A stretch of 64,000 nucleotides of DNA, taken from contig NZ_WWEN01000006.1 in the NCBI RefSeq assembly GCF_009857745.1, forward strand, positions 124,001 to 188,000, given 5' to 3'. Made by a program: the position numbers and the translations under genes. This stretch comes from Thalassovita mangrovi. GTDB taxonomy: Bacteria > Pseudomonadota > Alphaproteobacteria > Rhodobacterales > Rhodobacteraceae. The notes under the pieces were generated by a model. The model was given only the letters and a program-made list of their open reading frames with translations, searched no databases and was not told the origin of the DNA. This document shows positions 9,440 through 18,026 of the stretch, piece by piece; positions within the stretch are counted from its first letter, which is position 1, and each line of letters opens with the position of its first letter.

Positions 9440-11614
9440 ATGATACAAGCAGATTTCCTCAAAGCTCCGTTCCCGGAGCCCGTCGACCTTCCCGATCTGG
9501 ATTTCACCGGCCCGGGCCGTTTCTACAACCGCGAACTGAGCTGGCTGGGCTTCAACTGGCGCGTGCTGGAAGAGGCGGAGAACCCCCGGGTTCCGCTGCT
9601 CGAACGGGTGCGGTTCCTGTCGATTTCGGCCACCAACCTGGATGAATTCTATACCGTGCGCGTCGCCGGTCTGCGCGAGCTGAAGCGCGAGGGCCATACA
9701 GCCCCCGCGCAGGACGGGCTGAGCCCCGCCGAACAGCTGGTGCTGATCAACGAGGACGCCCGCAACCTGATGCAGGAACAGCAGCGCATCTTCGGCGATC
9801 TGCGCAAGGAACTGGCCGGCGAAAACATCTTCATCCTCGACCGCAATGACGTGCCGGAGGACGACAAGCCCTATCTGCTGGACATCTTCCTGAACAAGGT
9901 GTTCCCGGTGCTGTCGCCGCTGGCGGTGGACCCGGCGCACCCGTTCCCCTTCATCCCCAACACCGGTTTTTCGCTGGCGCTAAGGATGGAACGGCGCAGC
10001 GACAAGCGGCAGCTGACCACGCTGCTGCCGATCCCGCAGCAGATCGACCGTTTCGTGCGGCTGCCCAACGCCGAAAGCGGCGATCGGTTCCTGCCGCTGG
10101 AGGAACTGCTGCTGCTGTTCGCGGAAAAACTGTTCCCCGGCTACGTGATGAAGGGTCATTGCACCTTCCGCGTGCTGCGCGACAGCGATTTGGAGGTCGA
10201 GGAAGAGGCCGAAGACCTGGTGCGCGAATTCGAGGTGGCGCTGAAGCGCCGCCGCCGCGGCGAAGTGGTGCGGATGAAGATTTCGTCCGGCGCGCCCGCG
10301 GCGCTGACCTCGGTCATCATGCGCGAATTGCATGTGGTCGACGACGAAATCGTCGAGGTCGACGGCATGATCGGCATCGCCGACGTCAAGGAACTGGTGA
10401 TCGACGAGCGGCCCGACCTGCTGTGGCCCAGCTTCACCCCGCGGGTGCCCGAACGGGTACAGGACCATGACGGCGATATGTTCGAGGCGATCAAGCAAAA
10501 GGACATGCTGCTGCACCACCCCTACGAGACCTTCGACATGGTGGTGCGTTTCCTGCAGCAGGCGGCGCATGATCCCAACGTGGTGGCGATCAAGCAGACG
10601 CTGTACCGCACCTCGAAGAAATCGCCCATCGTCGAAGCCCTGTGCGAGGCGGCCGAGGACGGCAAATCGGTCACCGCGCTGGTGGAACTCAAGGCGCGGT
10701 TCGACGAGGCCGCCAATATCCGCCAGTCGCGGCGGCTGGAACGCGCCGGGGCGCATGTGGTCTACGGCTTCACCGACTGGAAGACGCATGCGAAGATTTC
10801 CACCGTGGTGCGCCGCGAGGGCGACAAGCTGGTGACCTATACCCATTACGGCACCGGCAATTATCACCCGATCACCGCCAAGATCTACACCGACCTGAGC
10901 TTCTTCACCTGCGACGCCTCGCTGGGGCGCGATGCCACCAAGGTGTTCAACTACCTGTCGGGCTATGTCGAACCGGAAGGGCTGGAAAAGCTGTCGATTT
11001 CGCCCAGCGGGCTGAAGCAGAAGCTGCTGGAGGAATTCGAGAACGAGGCCGAACACGCCCGCGCCGGACGTCCGGCGGAAATCTGGGCCAAGATGAATTC
11101 GCTGATCGACGCGGAAATCATCGACGGTTTGTACAGGGCCAGCCAGGCCGGGGTGAAGATCAGCCTGGTCATCCGCGGCATCTGCGGCATCCGCCCCGGC
11201 ATCAAGGGGTTGAGCGAAAACATCCGCGTCAAATCCATCGTCGGGCGGTTCCTGGAACATTCGCGGATCGCCTGCTTCGGCAACGGTCACGGCCTGCCCA
11301 GCAAGCAGGCGCGGGTCTATATTTCCTCGGCCGACTGGATGGGGCGCAACCTGAACCGGCGGGTCGAAACCCTGGTGCAGATCGAAAATCCCACGGTGAA
11401 GGCGCAGATCGTCGGCCAGATCATGGCGGCCAACATGGCCGATGTGGCGCAAAGCTGGGTGATGAAGCCCGACGGGCATTTCCAGCGCGCGACCTGGGAC
11501 GAAGGCGACTTTGCGTTCAACTGCCACCGGTTCTTCATGGAAAACCCGTCGCTGTCGGGCCGCGGCTCCGCCGGGGCGAAGGATGTGCCCAAGCTGACGC
11601 ATACCAACGATTGA
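9440..11614 (+). CDS. ppk1: Polyphosphate kinase 1
   Basis: 724 residues, the usual PPK1 length. It polymerises the gamma-phosphate of ATP into inorganic polyphosphate and can run in reverse. It starts with the N domain ([20 protein letters not shown]), then a middle head domain and the two PLD-like catalytic domains. The active-site histidine is in DWKTHAKIS (about residues 447-455), followed by [16 protein letters not shown]. The C-terminal domain shows [20 protein letters not shown]. Located 51 bp upstream of ppx, so synthesis and hydrolysis of polyphosphate are encoded together. No obvious strong Shine-Dalgarno precedes the ATG. Confidence 0.97.
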   Translation: MIQADFLKAPFPEPVDLPDLDFTGPGRFYNRELSWLGFNWRVLEEAENPRVPLLERVRFLSISATNLDEFYTVRVAGLRELKREGHTAPAQDGLSPAEQLVLINEDARNLMQEQQRIFGDLRKELAGENIFILDRNDVPEDDKPYLLDIFLNKVFPVLSPLAVDPAHPFPFIPNTGFSLALRMERRSDKRQLTTLLPIPQQIDRFVRLPNAESGDRFLPLEELLLLFAEKLFPGYVMKGHCTFRVLRDSDLEVEEEAEDLVREFEVALKRRRRGEVVRMKISSGAPAALTSVIMRELHVVDDEIVEVDGMIGIADVKELVIDERPDLLWPSFTPRVPERVQDHDGDMFEAIKQKDMLLHHPYETFDMVVRFLQQAAHDPNVVAIKQTLYRTSKKSPIVEALCEAAEDGKSVTALVELKARFDEAANIRQSRRLERAGAHVVYGFTDWKTHAKISTVVRREGDKLVTYTHYGTGNYHPITAKIYTDLSFFTCDASLGRDATKVFNYLSGYVEPEGLEKLSISPSGLKQKLLEEFENEAEHARAGRPAEIWAKMNSLIDAEIIDGLYRASQAGVKISLVIRGICGIRPGIKGLSENIRVKSIVGRFLEHSRIACFGNGHGLPSKQARVYISSADWMGRNLNRRVETLVQIENPTVKAQIVGQIMAANMADVAQSWVMKPDGHFQRATWDEGDFAFNCHRFFMENPSLSGRGSAGAKDVPKLTHTND

Positions 11615-11665
11615 CCTTCCGGCCCGGCTTGGGCAAGAAAGCTTGAAGCTACAAGGAAGAGTTCG

Positions 11666-13231
11666 ATGGACGATCCGAACGCCCCGGCTGGGCAGGATTG
11701 GGGCCCGTTTGGCAGGCCGCTGTTCAACGACCCCTCGTCGCGGGCGCTGTCGCGCGTCGGCGTGGTCGATATCGGGTCGAACTCGGTCCGGATGGTGGTG
11801 TTCGACGGCGCCGCCCGGTCGCCCGCCTATTTCTTCAACGAAAAGATCATGTGCGCGCTTGGCGCGGGATTGTCCGAAACCGGGCGGCTGAACCCCGAGG
11901 GCCGGGTGCGGGCGCTGGCTGCGATGCGCCGGTTCCAGCGGCTGGCCGAGGGCATGGACATGCCGCCGCTGACCGCGGTGGCCACGGCGGCCGTGCGCGA
12001 AGCCGAGGACGGGCCGGATTTCGTGGCCGAGGTGGAACGCGAAACCGGGGTGAAGATTTTCGTCATCGACGGCGAGGAAGAGGCGCGGCTGTCGGCGCAG
12101 GGCGTGCTGCTGGGCTGGCCGGGGTCTTACGGGCTGGTCTGCGATATCGGCGGGTCGTCGATGGAACTGGCGGAAATCGCCGGTGGCGCGGTCAAGCGGC
12201 GGGTGACCTCGAAGCTGGGGCCGCTGAAGCTGAAGGACGTGCCGGGCGGCAAGAAGGGGCGCCGGGAATACATCGCCGACACCGTCGCCGAGCTGGCCGA
12301 GGTGATGGGGTCGCAGCGCAACCGGCTGTTCCTGGTCGGCGGGTCGTGGCGGGCGATCGCACGGGTCGACATGGAACGGCGCGGCTATCCTTTGCACGTG
12401 CTGCACGAATACCGGATGACCCGGAAATCGGTGAGCGCCACGCTCGCCTATATCGCCGAAACCGACCCCGACGAGCTGCGCAAGCGCTGCGGGCTGTCGG
12501 CCCAGCGGATGGCCCTGGTGCCGCTGGCGGGCGAGGTCCTGAAACAGGTGGTGAAGACCTTCCAGCCGCATGACATCGCGGTGTCGAGCTATGGCATCCG
12601 CGAAGGGATGCTCTATGAGCAGATGCCGCAGAAGCTGCGCGAACGCGATCCGCTGATCGAGGCGAGCTATTTTTCCGAAGCCAAGGATGCGCGCCTGCCC
12701 GGGTTCGGCCGCAGCCTGTACCAGTTCGTGCTGCCGCTGTTCAAATCCGCGCCGCTGGAGCGCAAGCGGCTGATCAAGGCGGCCTGCCTGATGCATGACG
12801 TCAGCTGGCGCGCCCATCCCGATTACCGCGCCGAGGCCTGTTTCGACAACGTGACCCGCGCCAACCTGGGCGGGCTGCGCCATTCCGAACGGGTGTTCCT
12901 GGGCCTGTCGCTGCTGCACCGCTATCGCAATTCGCGGTCGGGCACGCGGTTCGAACCGATGTTCGACCTGCTGGACGAGAAATCGATGAAAGAGGCGGAA
13001 ATCCTCGGCAAGGCGATGCGGTTCGGCGCCATGCTGTGGCCGCAGAACGATCAGCCGATCGGCGAATTGCGCTGGTTCCCGAAGAAGAAGTTCTTGCAGC
13101 TGTTCCTGGAACAGGACTCCGAAGCCCTGTTCGGCGAAGTGGCCGAGGCGCGGTTCAAATCGCTGGCCAAATCGCTGGACGCGGAAACCGAAGTGAAAAT
13201 CCGCCGCGCCACCCGGCCGCACCAGCCCTGA
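11666..13231 (+). CDS. ppx: Exopolyphosphatase / guanosine pentaphosphatase family
   Basis: 521 residues of the Ppx/GppA family, which removes terminal phosphates from polyphosphate. The first ASKHA phosphate-binding loop, VVDIGSNSVRMVVFDG, is at about residues 33-48, and the second, VCDIGGSSMELAEIAGG, at about 159-175. The conserved GGSWRAIA loop is near 229. The C-terminal part (about 320-510) is the helical HD-like domain of longer Ppx proteins, with MHDVSWRAHPD. It follows ppk1 directly and is probably co-transcribed with it. Convergent with the next gene, with 24 bp between stops. Confidence 0.93.
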   Translation: MDDPNAPAGQDWGPFGRPLFNDPSSRALSRVGVVDIGSNSVRMVVFDGAARSPAYFFNEKIMCALGAGLSETGRLNPEGRVRALAAMRRFQRLAEGMDMPPLTAVATAAVREAEDGPDFVAEVERETGVKIFVIDGEEEARLSAQGVLLGWPGSYGLVCDIGGSSMELAEIAGGAVKRRVTSKLGPLKLKDVPGGKKGRREYIADTVAELAEVMGSQRNRLFLVGGSWRAIARVDMERRGYPLHVLHEYRMTRKSVSATLAYIAETDPDELRKRCGLSAQRMALVPLAGEVLKQVVKTFQPHDIAVSSYGIREGMLYEQMPQKLRERDPLIEASYFSEAKDARLPGFGRSLYQFVLPLFKSAPLERKRLIKAACLMHDVSWRAHPDYRAEACFDNVTRANLGGLRHSERVFLGLSLLHRYRNSRSGTRFEPMFDLLDEKSMKEAEILGKAMRFGAMLWPQNDQPIGELRWFPKKKFLQLFLEQDSEALFGEVAEARFKSLAKSLDAETEVKIRRATRPHQP

Positions 13232-13255
13232 ACCGGCCACCCGGCAACGGGTCGG

Positions 13256-13666
13256 TTACAGGTCGATCTGGCCCTCTTCCTTATCCGGCAGGGCGTTGGG
13301 GGCCGGCGGCATGTCCGGCGGCGGCAGCGGGGTCTTGCGGCGCAGGATGATATCGCCATTGGGCAGCAATTCGGGCGGGTGATACATGGTGATATCGTCC
13401 ACCTTGCCCATCAGGTCGCGCAGCGCCGGGCCCATTTCCTGCGCGAACTGGCGCAGGGCGGGTTCCATTTCCTCGGTCAGGTCCTGCAGGTCTTCCAGCG
13501 CGGGTTCCATTTCCTGCATGATCCCCCTGAAGAACAGCTTGGCGCCCTCTTCCATCAGGGAAAAGCCTTCCTCTTCCGGCGCGGGCGACGGCGCATCCTG
13601 ATCCTGGGCAAAGACGGGCTGGGCCAGCAAGGCGGCGCTCAGGGCGGTGGCGAGAACATGTTTCAT
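13256..13666 (-). CDS. Small acidic exported protein with amphipathic repeats
   Basis: 136 residues. A Sec signal peptide (about residues 1-20, ending PVFAQ) is followed by a very acidic mature protein. Residues about 50-88 contain three related helical units beginning EMEPALEDL, EMEPALRQF and EMGPALRDL, 11-14 residues apart, which would form an amphipathic helix. The C-terminus is proline-rich (PLPPPDMPPAPNALP). No enzymatic motif is visible. Homologues appear to be confined to Rhodobacteraceae, where they are annotated as hypothetical; this is from memory, not from a search. A periplasmic or membrane-surface role is an inference. Single-gene unit. Confidence 0.7.
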   Translation of the reverse strand: MKHVLATALSAALLAQPVFAQDQDAPSPAPEEEGFSLMEEGAKLFFRGIMQEMEPALEDLQDLTEEMEPALRQFAQEMGPALRDLMGKVDDITMYHPPELLPNGDIILRRKTPLPPPDMPPAPNALPDKEEGQIDL

Positions 13667-13744
13667 GCCCCTAAGATAGTCCAGTTCGGTGACAGTTTTT
13701 AGGGGGCAATGCGCGATGGGCCGAATCCGGCCTGCCGCGCCGCC

Positions 13745-14770
13745 CTAGTCCAGATCGATATCCAGCGTGACCGGGAAATGATCCGACGCGGTCAGCAGCG
13801 CCTCGCGCAGTTCGGGCACCCGGAAACAGCCGGCATCGTCGAACGGGTGCCAGATGCGCCAGTCGGGATTGCGCGCGCGCAGGTCGGGCGACACCATGAT
13901 GTAATCCAGCAGCGCCGACAGGTAGTGTTTTTCGCTTTCGATATAGAACCGCGCGGTGGCGATATGCGCCCAGCGGTGCTGCAGCACCTGGCGCGCATGG
14001 GGATCGTAAAGGCAGGGCCCGTCGGTATCGCCCATCACGATTTCGACCGAGGAACGACCGAACAGGTTTTCGTATTCGTCCAGCCCCGGACCGTCGTTCA
14101 GATCGCCCAGCACGATCAGCGGTTCGCCCAGATCCAGGTGGGTTTCGATCCGGCGGCGCAGCCAGATCGCCTGCGCCAGCTGCTTGCGCCGGTTGGCGAT
14201 GGCGGCGCGCATGATTTCGTCGCGCCCGCGCGCGCCGTGCGGCGCCTTGGATTTCAGATGCGCCCCGATCATCCGCAATTCGAACCCGCCCGCCGTGCGC
14301 AACCACAGTTCCAGCGGCGGCTTGGAAAAGCTGACCAGATCCTCGGTCGCGTCGATATCCAGGTCGATCCGGAACACCCCGTCGAAGCGCGGCGCGTCGG
14401 GCGATCCCTTCTTGCCGGTCGGCGCGCCCAGCGGATCGTGCCAGGCGCTCAGCCGGTCGGGATCGTAGAGAAGCGCGATTTCCTGCTGGGTATGGTTGGA
14501 AAACCCCACCACCGCCTTGCGGCAGCGCAGGTCGAAGGCGCGGGCGAAGCTTTCCAGCGCGTTGACCGTGGTGCGCTTGTGGTTTTCGTCGGGCGCTTCG
14601 ATGATCATCACCGCGTCGGCGTCGATCGCGGTGAACACAATGCCCAAGGCAGCCAGCTGTTCGCCCCGTTTGACGTCCTGCCGCCCCGACCAGCGGTCGT
14701 CGTCCAGCAGATCACCCGCATCGTCAAACAGGTTGTTGAACCATTCGACGTTATAGGTGGCGATCCGCAT
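13745..14770 (-). CDS. Endonuclease/exonuclease/phosphatase family protein
   Basis: 341 residues with the EEP (DNase I-like) fold. The first metal-binding motif is in RIATYNVEWFNNLFD (residues 2-16), with a glutamate in IIEAPDENH (about 58-66), the catalytic VLGDLNDGPG (about 219-228) and the C-terminal SDHFPVTLDIDLD. Family members cleave phosphodiester bonds in DNA, RNA, inositides or sphingomyelin; the substrate cannot be told here. There is no signal peptide, so it is probably cytoplasmic. It lies 12 bp downstream of the J-domain gene and is likely co-transcribed with it. Confidence 0.85.
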   Translation of the reverse strand: MRIATYNVEWFNNLFDDAGDLLDDDRWSGRQDVKRGEQLAALGIVFTAIDADAVMIIEAPDENHKRTTVNALESFARAFDLRCRKAVVGFSNHTQQEIALLYDPDRLSAWHDPLGAPTGKKGSPDAPRFDGVFRIDLDIDATEDLVSFSKPPLELWLRTAGGFELRMIGAHLKSKAPHGARGRDEIMRAAIANRRKQLAQAIWLRRRIETHLDLGEPLIVLGDLNDGPGLDEYENLFGRSSVEIVMGDTDGPCLYDPHARQVLQHRWAHIATARFYIESEKHYLSALLDYIMVSPDLRARNPDWRIWHPFDDAGCFRVPELREALLTASDHFPVTLDIDLD

Positions 14771-14782
14771 CAGGCATCCCCG

Positions 14783-15466
14783 TCACGCGTTTTCGGAGGC
14801 GCTGATTTCCTCCCACGCGTTGTTGAGGTCGATCATCCGCTTCTCGGCCAGCTTCACCGCTTCTGGCGGCACCCCGCGCGCGACCATCGCATCGGGGTGG
14901 GTGTCGCGCACCAGCCGTTTCCAATGGCGGCGGATGTCGTCCATCGGCATGTCGGGGCTGACCCCCAGCACCGCGTAAGGATCGGGCGCGGCATCGGGCA
15001 CGAAGCGCGACCGCAGCCCGCGAAACTCCGCCTCGCCCATGCCGAAGATTTCCGCCACCCGCGCCAGGAAGGCGTCCTCGGCCGGGTGGTAGCTGCCGTC
15101 GGCCATGGCGATGTGGAACAGCCCTTCCATCAGGTCGCACAGGCAATCGCCGCTTTCGCTGAACATCGCCCGGATGCGGCGGGCGTAATCTTCGAACCCG
15201 GCGACGTCCTGGCGCGCCAGGTTGAACACGCGCGCCGCGCCCGGTTCGTCATCGCGCGCGATCTGGAACACTTCGCGCATCGCGCTGACCTCGTCGCGGG
15301 TGACCAGACCGTCGGCCTTGGCCATCTTGGCCGACAAGGCGATGACCGCGATGGTGAAGGCGACGCTGCGTTCCGGCGGCGTGCGCAGGGTGTCGAAGAT
15401 CGTGCTCAGCCCCTCGCCATTGGCAAGGGCCGAAATCGCATCGCCTATGCGTCTCCAGATCGACAT
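14783..15466 (-). CDS. TerB/J-domain co-chaperone (DjlA-like)
   Basis: 227 residues. The N-terminal half (about 30-140) is an all-alpha TerB-like domain with acidic metal-binding patterns such as AKADGLVTRDEVSAMREVF and MADGSYHPAEDAFL. The C-terminal 65 residues form a J domain starting DPYAVLGVSP with an intact HPD motif (DTHPDAM), so it should stimulate a DnaK-type Hsp70. DjlA proteins share this order but have an N-terminal membrane anchor, which is not evident here. Upstream of the EEP gene in a likely two-gene operon. Confidence 0.87.
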   Translation of the reverse strand: MSIWRRIGDAISALANGEGLSTIFDTLRTPPERSVAFTIAVIALSAKMAKADGLVTRDEVSAMREVFQIARDDEPGAARVFNLARQDVAGFEDYARRIRAMFSESGDCLCDLMEGLFHIAMADGSYHPAEDAFLARVAEIFGMGEAEFRGLRSRFVPDAAPDPYAVLGVSPDMPMDDIRRHWKRLVRDTHPDAMVARGVPPEAVKLAEKRMIDLNNAWEEISASENA

Positions 15467-15529
15467 GATCCCATCCTAGCCCGCGCCCACGTAAAAGTCA
15501 TGGCGCATAAAGCAGATGCGGCGCGCGGA

Positions 15530-16018
15530 TCAAAGGATTTTCTGCATCAACACAAGGTCCATCCAGCGGTCGAACTTGCGCCCCACCTCGGGCAGGCGGG
15601 CGATTTCCTTGAATCCGATGGCGGTATGAAAGGCGATCCCGTCGGCATTTTCGGCGCTGACCCCGCCGAACAGCGAATGCGCCCCGCCCGCGCGGGCGTG
15701 ATCCTCGATCGCGCTCATCAGGGCCCGGCCGATGCCCCGCCCCCAGGCGCGCGGCGACAGGATCACCGTGTGTTCCATCGTGTGGCGGTATCCCGGCCCG
15801 CCGCGGAACTGGGCATAGGTGGCGAAGCCCGCCACCTCCCCGTCCAGCTCGGCCACCAGGAAGGTCTTGCCGTCGGCCGCTTTGGCGGCGAAATCGGCGA
15901 TCAGCCCGTCCTCGGTCTTTTCCAGGTTGGTGAAGGTCGCGGCGCTGTTGCGGATCACGTCGTTCCAGATTTCCGCCACCGCCTTGGCGTCTTGCGGCCC
16001 AGCCTGTCGGATCAGCAC
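15530..16018 (-). CDS. GNAT family N-acetyltransferase (phosphinothricin-acetyltransferase-like)
   Basis: 162 residues, starting at the GTG of 16018 (VLIRQAGPQD), preceded by GGAG. The acetyl-CoA-binding motif A appears as HTVILSPRAWGRGIGRALMSA (about residues 84-104), with the earlier NSAATFTNLEKT and the later FHTAIGFKE typical of the Pat/MnaT subgroup. These enzymes acetylate small amines such as phosphinothricin, methionine sulfone or amino-acid analogues. The gene overlaps the upstream glyoxalase-fold gene by 7 bp, so the two are translationally coupled. A longer in-frame reading to 16219 runs antisense-like through the neighbour and is not used. Confidence 0.85.
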   Translation of the reverse strand: MLIRQAGPQDAKAVAEIWNDVIRNSAATFTNLEKTEDGLIADFAAKAADGKTFLVAELDGEVAGFATYAQFRGGPGYRHTMEHTVILSPRAWGRGIGRALMSAIEDHARAGGAHSLFGGVSAENADGIAFHTAIGFKEIARLPEVGRKFDRWMDLVLMQKIL

Positions 16019-16629
16019 GACAGGCTCCGGTTTTCTCCGTTCACAAGGAAATCCGCGCTCATTGCAGGCTTGTCCGCCGTTTCGAACACCAGTCTCGGCT
16101 CGGACAGCAGCGGCGCCAGCACCTGTTCCAGCTCCGCCGCCTGCGGATGCGCCAAGGTCAACCGTTCCAGCCGCGCCCCGGTGGGCGTCAGCGATCCGGC
16201 CGCCTGCCGCCCCTGCCATTGCAGCAGCGCCGGGCAGATTTCGTCGAACGGCAGATAGCCGTCCTCGGGCACCGCCATCAGCCAGCGCAGATCGCCACGC
16301 GCCAGCGCCTGCACCTTGCCGGTGCCTTCGGGCATCTGCGCCAGGTCGGCGCGAATATCGTCGCTGCGGCAGGCCCAGTTGTGCAGGCAGGGCGTGTCGT
16401 CGAAATCGTCCAGCGCGAACCAGCGCGGATCGGGCGGCAGATCTGCCTGCGGATCGACCGCGATCACCTCCAGGTAAATCCCGTCCTCCAGCCCGGCCAG
16501 CAGGTTATGGGTGCCATAGCGCGGATGCTGGCCGCCCTTCTGCATGGGGATGCCCAGTTCCGCCTCGACAAAGGCGCGGCCTTCCTTCAGCGACCGCGCC
16601 GCGACGACGATGTGATCCAATTGCAACAT
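16012..16629 (-). CDS. Glyoxalase-fold (VOC superfamily) protein
   Basis: 205 residues, beginning MLQLDHIVVAARSLKEG, with the vicinal-oxygen-chelate opening motif LDHIVVAA and the Glyoxalase_3-like pattern PMQKGGQHPRYGTHNLL and GIYLEVIAVDP. VOC proteins bind a divalent metal and act as lyases, isomerases or dioxygenases, or as resistance proteins; the substrate here is unknown. The start was set at 16629 because homology begins there; ATGs farther upstream would add residues without family similarity. It overlaps the GNAT gene. Confidence 0.82.
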   Translation of the reverse strand: MLQLDHIVVAARSLKEGRAFVEAELGIPMQKGGQHPRYGTHNLLAGLEDGIYLEVIAVDPQADLPPDPRWFALDDFDDTPCLHNWACRSDDIRADLAQMPEGTGKVQALARGDLRWLMAVPEDGYLPFDEICPALLQWQGRQAAGSLTPTGARLERLTLAHPQAAELEQVLAPLLSEPRLVFETADKPAMSADFLVNGENRSLSC

Positions 16630-16718
16630 TCCGACCGCTCCCGGCTCCCGCTTTCTTGAAGCAGAATTTATATTACCCATTTCGTCAGGAAATCTGACTC
16701 CGCGCACAGGGAAACGCA

Positions 16719-17900
16719 ATGCTGCTTAGAACCATAGACCGATTTTTCCGCCACGAAGCCTCAGGGGGCATCCTGTTGATGCTCTCCGCCGTCGCCGCAC
16801 TGATCGTGGCGAATTCCTCGCTCTCGGGCTTCTACGACAGTTTCCTCAGCGCCAAGCTGGCGGTGACGCTGAACGGCGAAGGGCTGGCCAAGCCGCTGAT
16901 CCTGTGGATCAACGACGGGTTGATGGCGGTGTTCTTCTTCCTGATCGGGCTGGAGCTGAAGCGCGAAATGCTCGAAGGCAAGCTGAAGAACCCCAAGGAC
17001 GTGATGCTGCCGGGCCTGGCCGCCGTGGGCGGCATGGCGGTGCCCGCGCTGATCTACGCCGCGCTGAACTGGGGCGAACCCAGCCTGCCCGGCTGGGCCA
17101 TCCCGGCGGCCACCGACATCGCCTTCGCGCTCGGCATCCTGGCCTTGATGGGCTCGCGCGCGCCGGCTTCGCTCAAGGTGTTCCTGCTGACGCTGGCGAT
17201 CCTTGATGACCTCGGCGCGATTGTGATCATCGCGCTCTTTTACACCGCCGAACTGAAGGTCGATTACCTGTTCCTGGCGCTGCTGCCGCTGGGCGCGATG
17301 ATCTGGCTGAACATCAAGCAGACGCACCGGGTGGCGCCGATGATCCTGCTGGGCATCATCCTGTGGGTCTTCGTGCTGAAATCCGGCGTTCATGCGACGC
17401 TGGCGGGCGTGATCACCGCCTTCTTCATCCCGCTGACCGACAAGTGGGGCAAAAGCCCGCTGCACGCGCTGGAAAACGGGCTCGGGCCGTATGTGCTCTA
17501 CCTCATCGTGCCGATCTTCGCCTTCGCCAATGCGGGCGTGGTGCTGACCGGGATCACCCTGGCCGATTTCGCCGCCCCGCTGCCGATGGGCATCGCGCTT
17601 GGCCTGATCGCGGGCAAGCAGATCGGCGTCTTCGGCGTCACCTGGTTCCTGGTGAAATCCGGGCTGGCGCGGATGCCGGCCGGGGCCAACTGGGTGCATA
17701 TCTACGGCATCGCCTGCCTGGCGGGCATCGGCTTCACCATGTCGCTGTTCATCGGCGGGCTCAGCTTCAGCGATGCCGCGATGATGAACCAGGTGCGCCT
17801 TGGCGTGCTGACCGGCTCGCTGATCTCGGCCGTACTCGGCTACGCCGCGCTGAGCGCCGCCAACCGCCGGGGGGCGCCCCAGCCCCAAGCCGCGGAATAA
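16719..17900 (+). CDS. nhaA: Na+/H+ antiporter NhaA
   Basis: 393 residues, matching the 380-400 of the family. It has twelve inner-membrane helices. The two ion-binding aspartates are in the helix V motif ILDDLGAIVIIALF (about residues 163-176), preceded by AATDIAFALGILALMG. The unwound helix IV region and the conserved GIGFTMSLFIGGL near the C-terminus are present. It expels Na+ (or Li+) in exchange for two H+, helping salt and pH homeostasis. The ATG at 16719 has an AGGGA Shine-Dalgarno. Single gene, divergent from the VOC/GNAT pair. Confidence 0.97.
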   Translation: MLLRTIDRFFRHEASGGILLMLSAVAALIVANSSLSGFYDSFLSAKLAVTLNGEGLAKPLILWINDGLMAVFFFLIGLELKREMLEGKLKNPKDVMLPGLAAVGGMAVPALIYAALNWGEPSLPGWAIPAATDIAFALGILALMGSRAPASLKVFLLTLAILDDLGAIVIIALFYTAELKVDYLFLALLPLGAMIWLNIKQTHRVAPMILLGIILWVFVLKSGVHATLAGVITAFFIPLTDKWGKSPLHALENGLGPYVLYLIVPIFAFANAGVVLTGITLADFAAPLPMGIALGLIAGKQIGVFGVTWFLVKSGLARMPAGANWVHIYGIACLAGIGFTMSLFIGGLSFSDAAMMNQVRLGVLTGSLISAVLGYAALSAANRRGAPQPQAAE

Positions 17901-17916
17901 ACCGCACACACAAAAT

Positions 17917-17956
17917 GAAGGGCCCGCGCGTCGCACAAACGCCGGGCCCTTCTTCT
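17917..17956 (+). terminator. Terminator of nhaA
   Basis: Perfect 10-bp stem GAAGGGCCCG / CGGGCCCTTC (17917-17926, 17943-17952), starting 16 bp after the nhaA stop and followed by TTCTGTT. The T-tract is interrupted. Confidence 0.65.
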
Positions 17957-18015
17957 GTTCAAAAATATCCTCGGGGGGAATTGGCCGCAGGCCAAGGGGG
18001 GCAGACAGCCCCCCT
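17950..18015 (-). repeat. Dispersed intergenic repeat, copy C
   Basis: Read on the minus strand it ends GAGGATATTTTTGAACAGAAGAAG, matching the tail of copy A. The GC-rich arm (GGCCTGCGGCC with flanking G and C runs) differs in sequence but keeps hairpin potential. It begins 12 bp after the mcm stop, so it may also terminate mcm. Confidence 0.65.
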
Positions 18016-18026
18016 GCCCGGTCCAA

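Noticed and set aside
9980-13240. 1086-residue minus-strand open frame
   Set aside because: Antisense to ppk1 and ppx; the translation is His/Gln/Arg/Pro-rich without domains, whereas the plus strand encodes two well-conserved enzymes.
13709-16258. 849-residue plus-strand open frame
   Set aside because: Runs antisense to four conserved minus-strand genes and has shadow-type composition.
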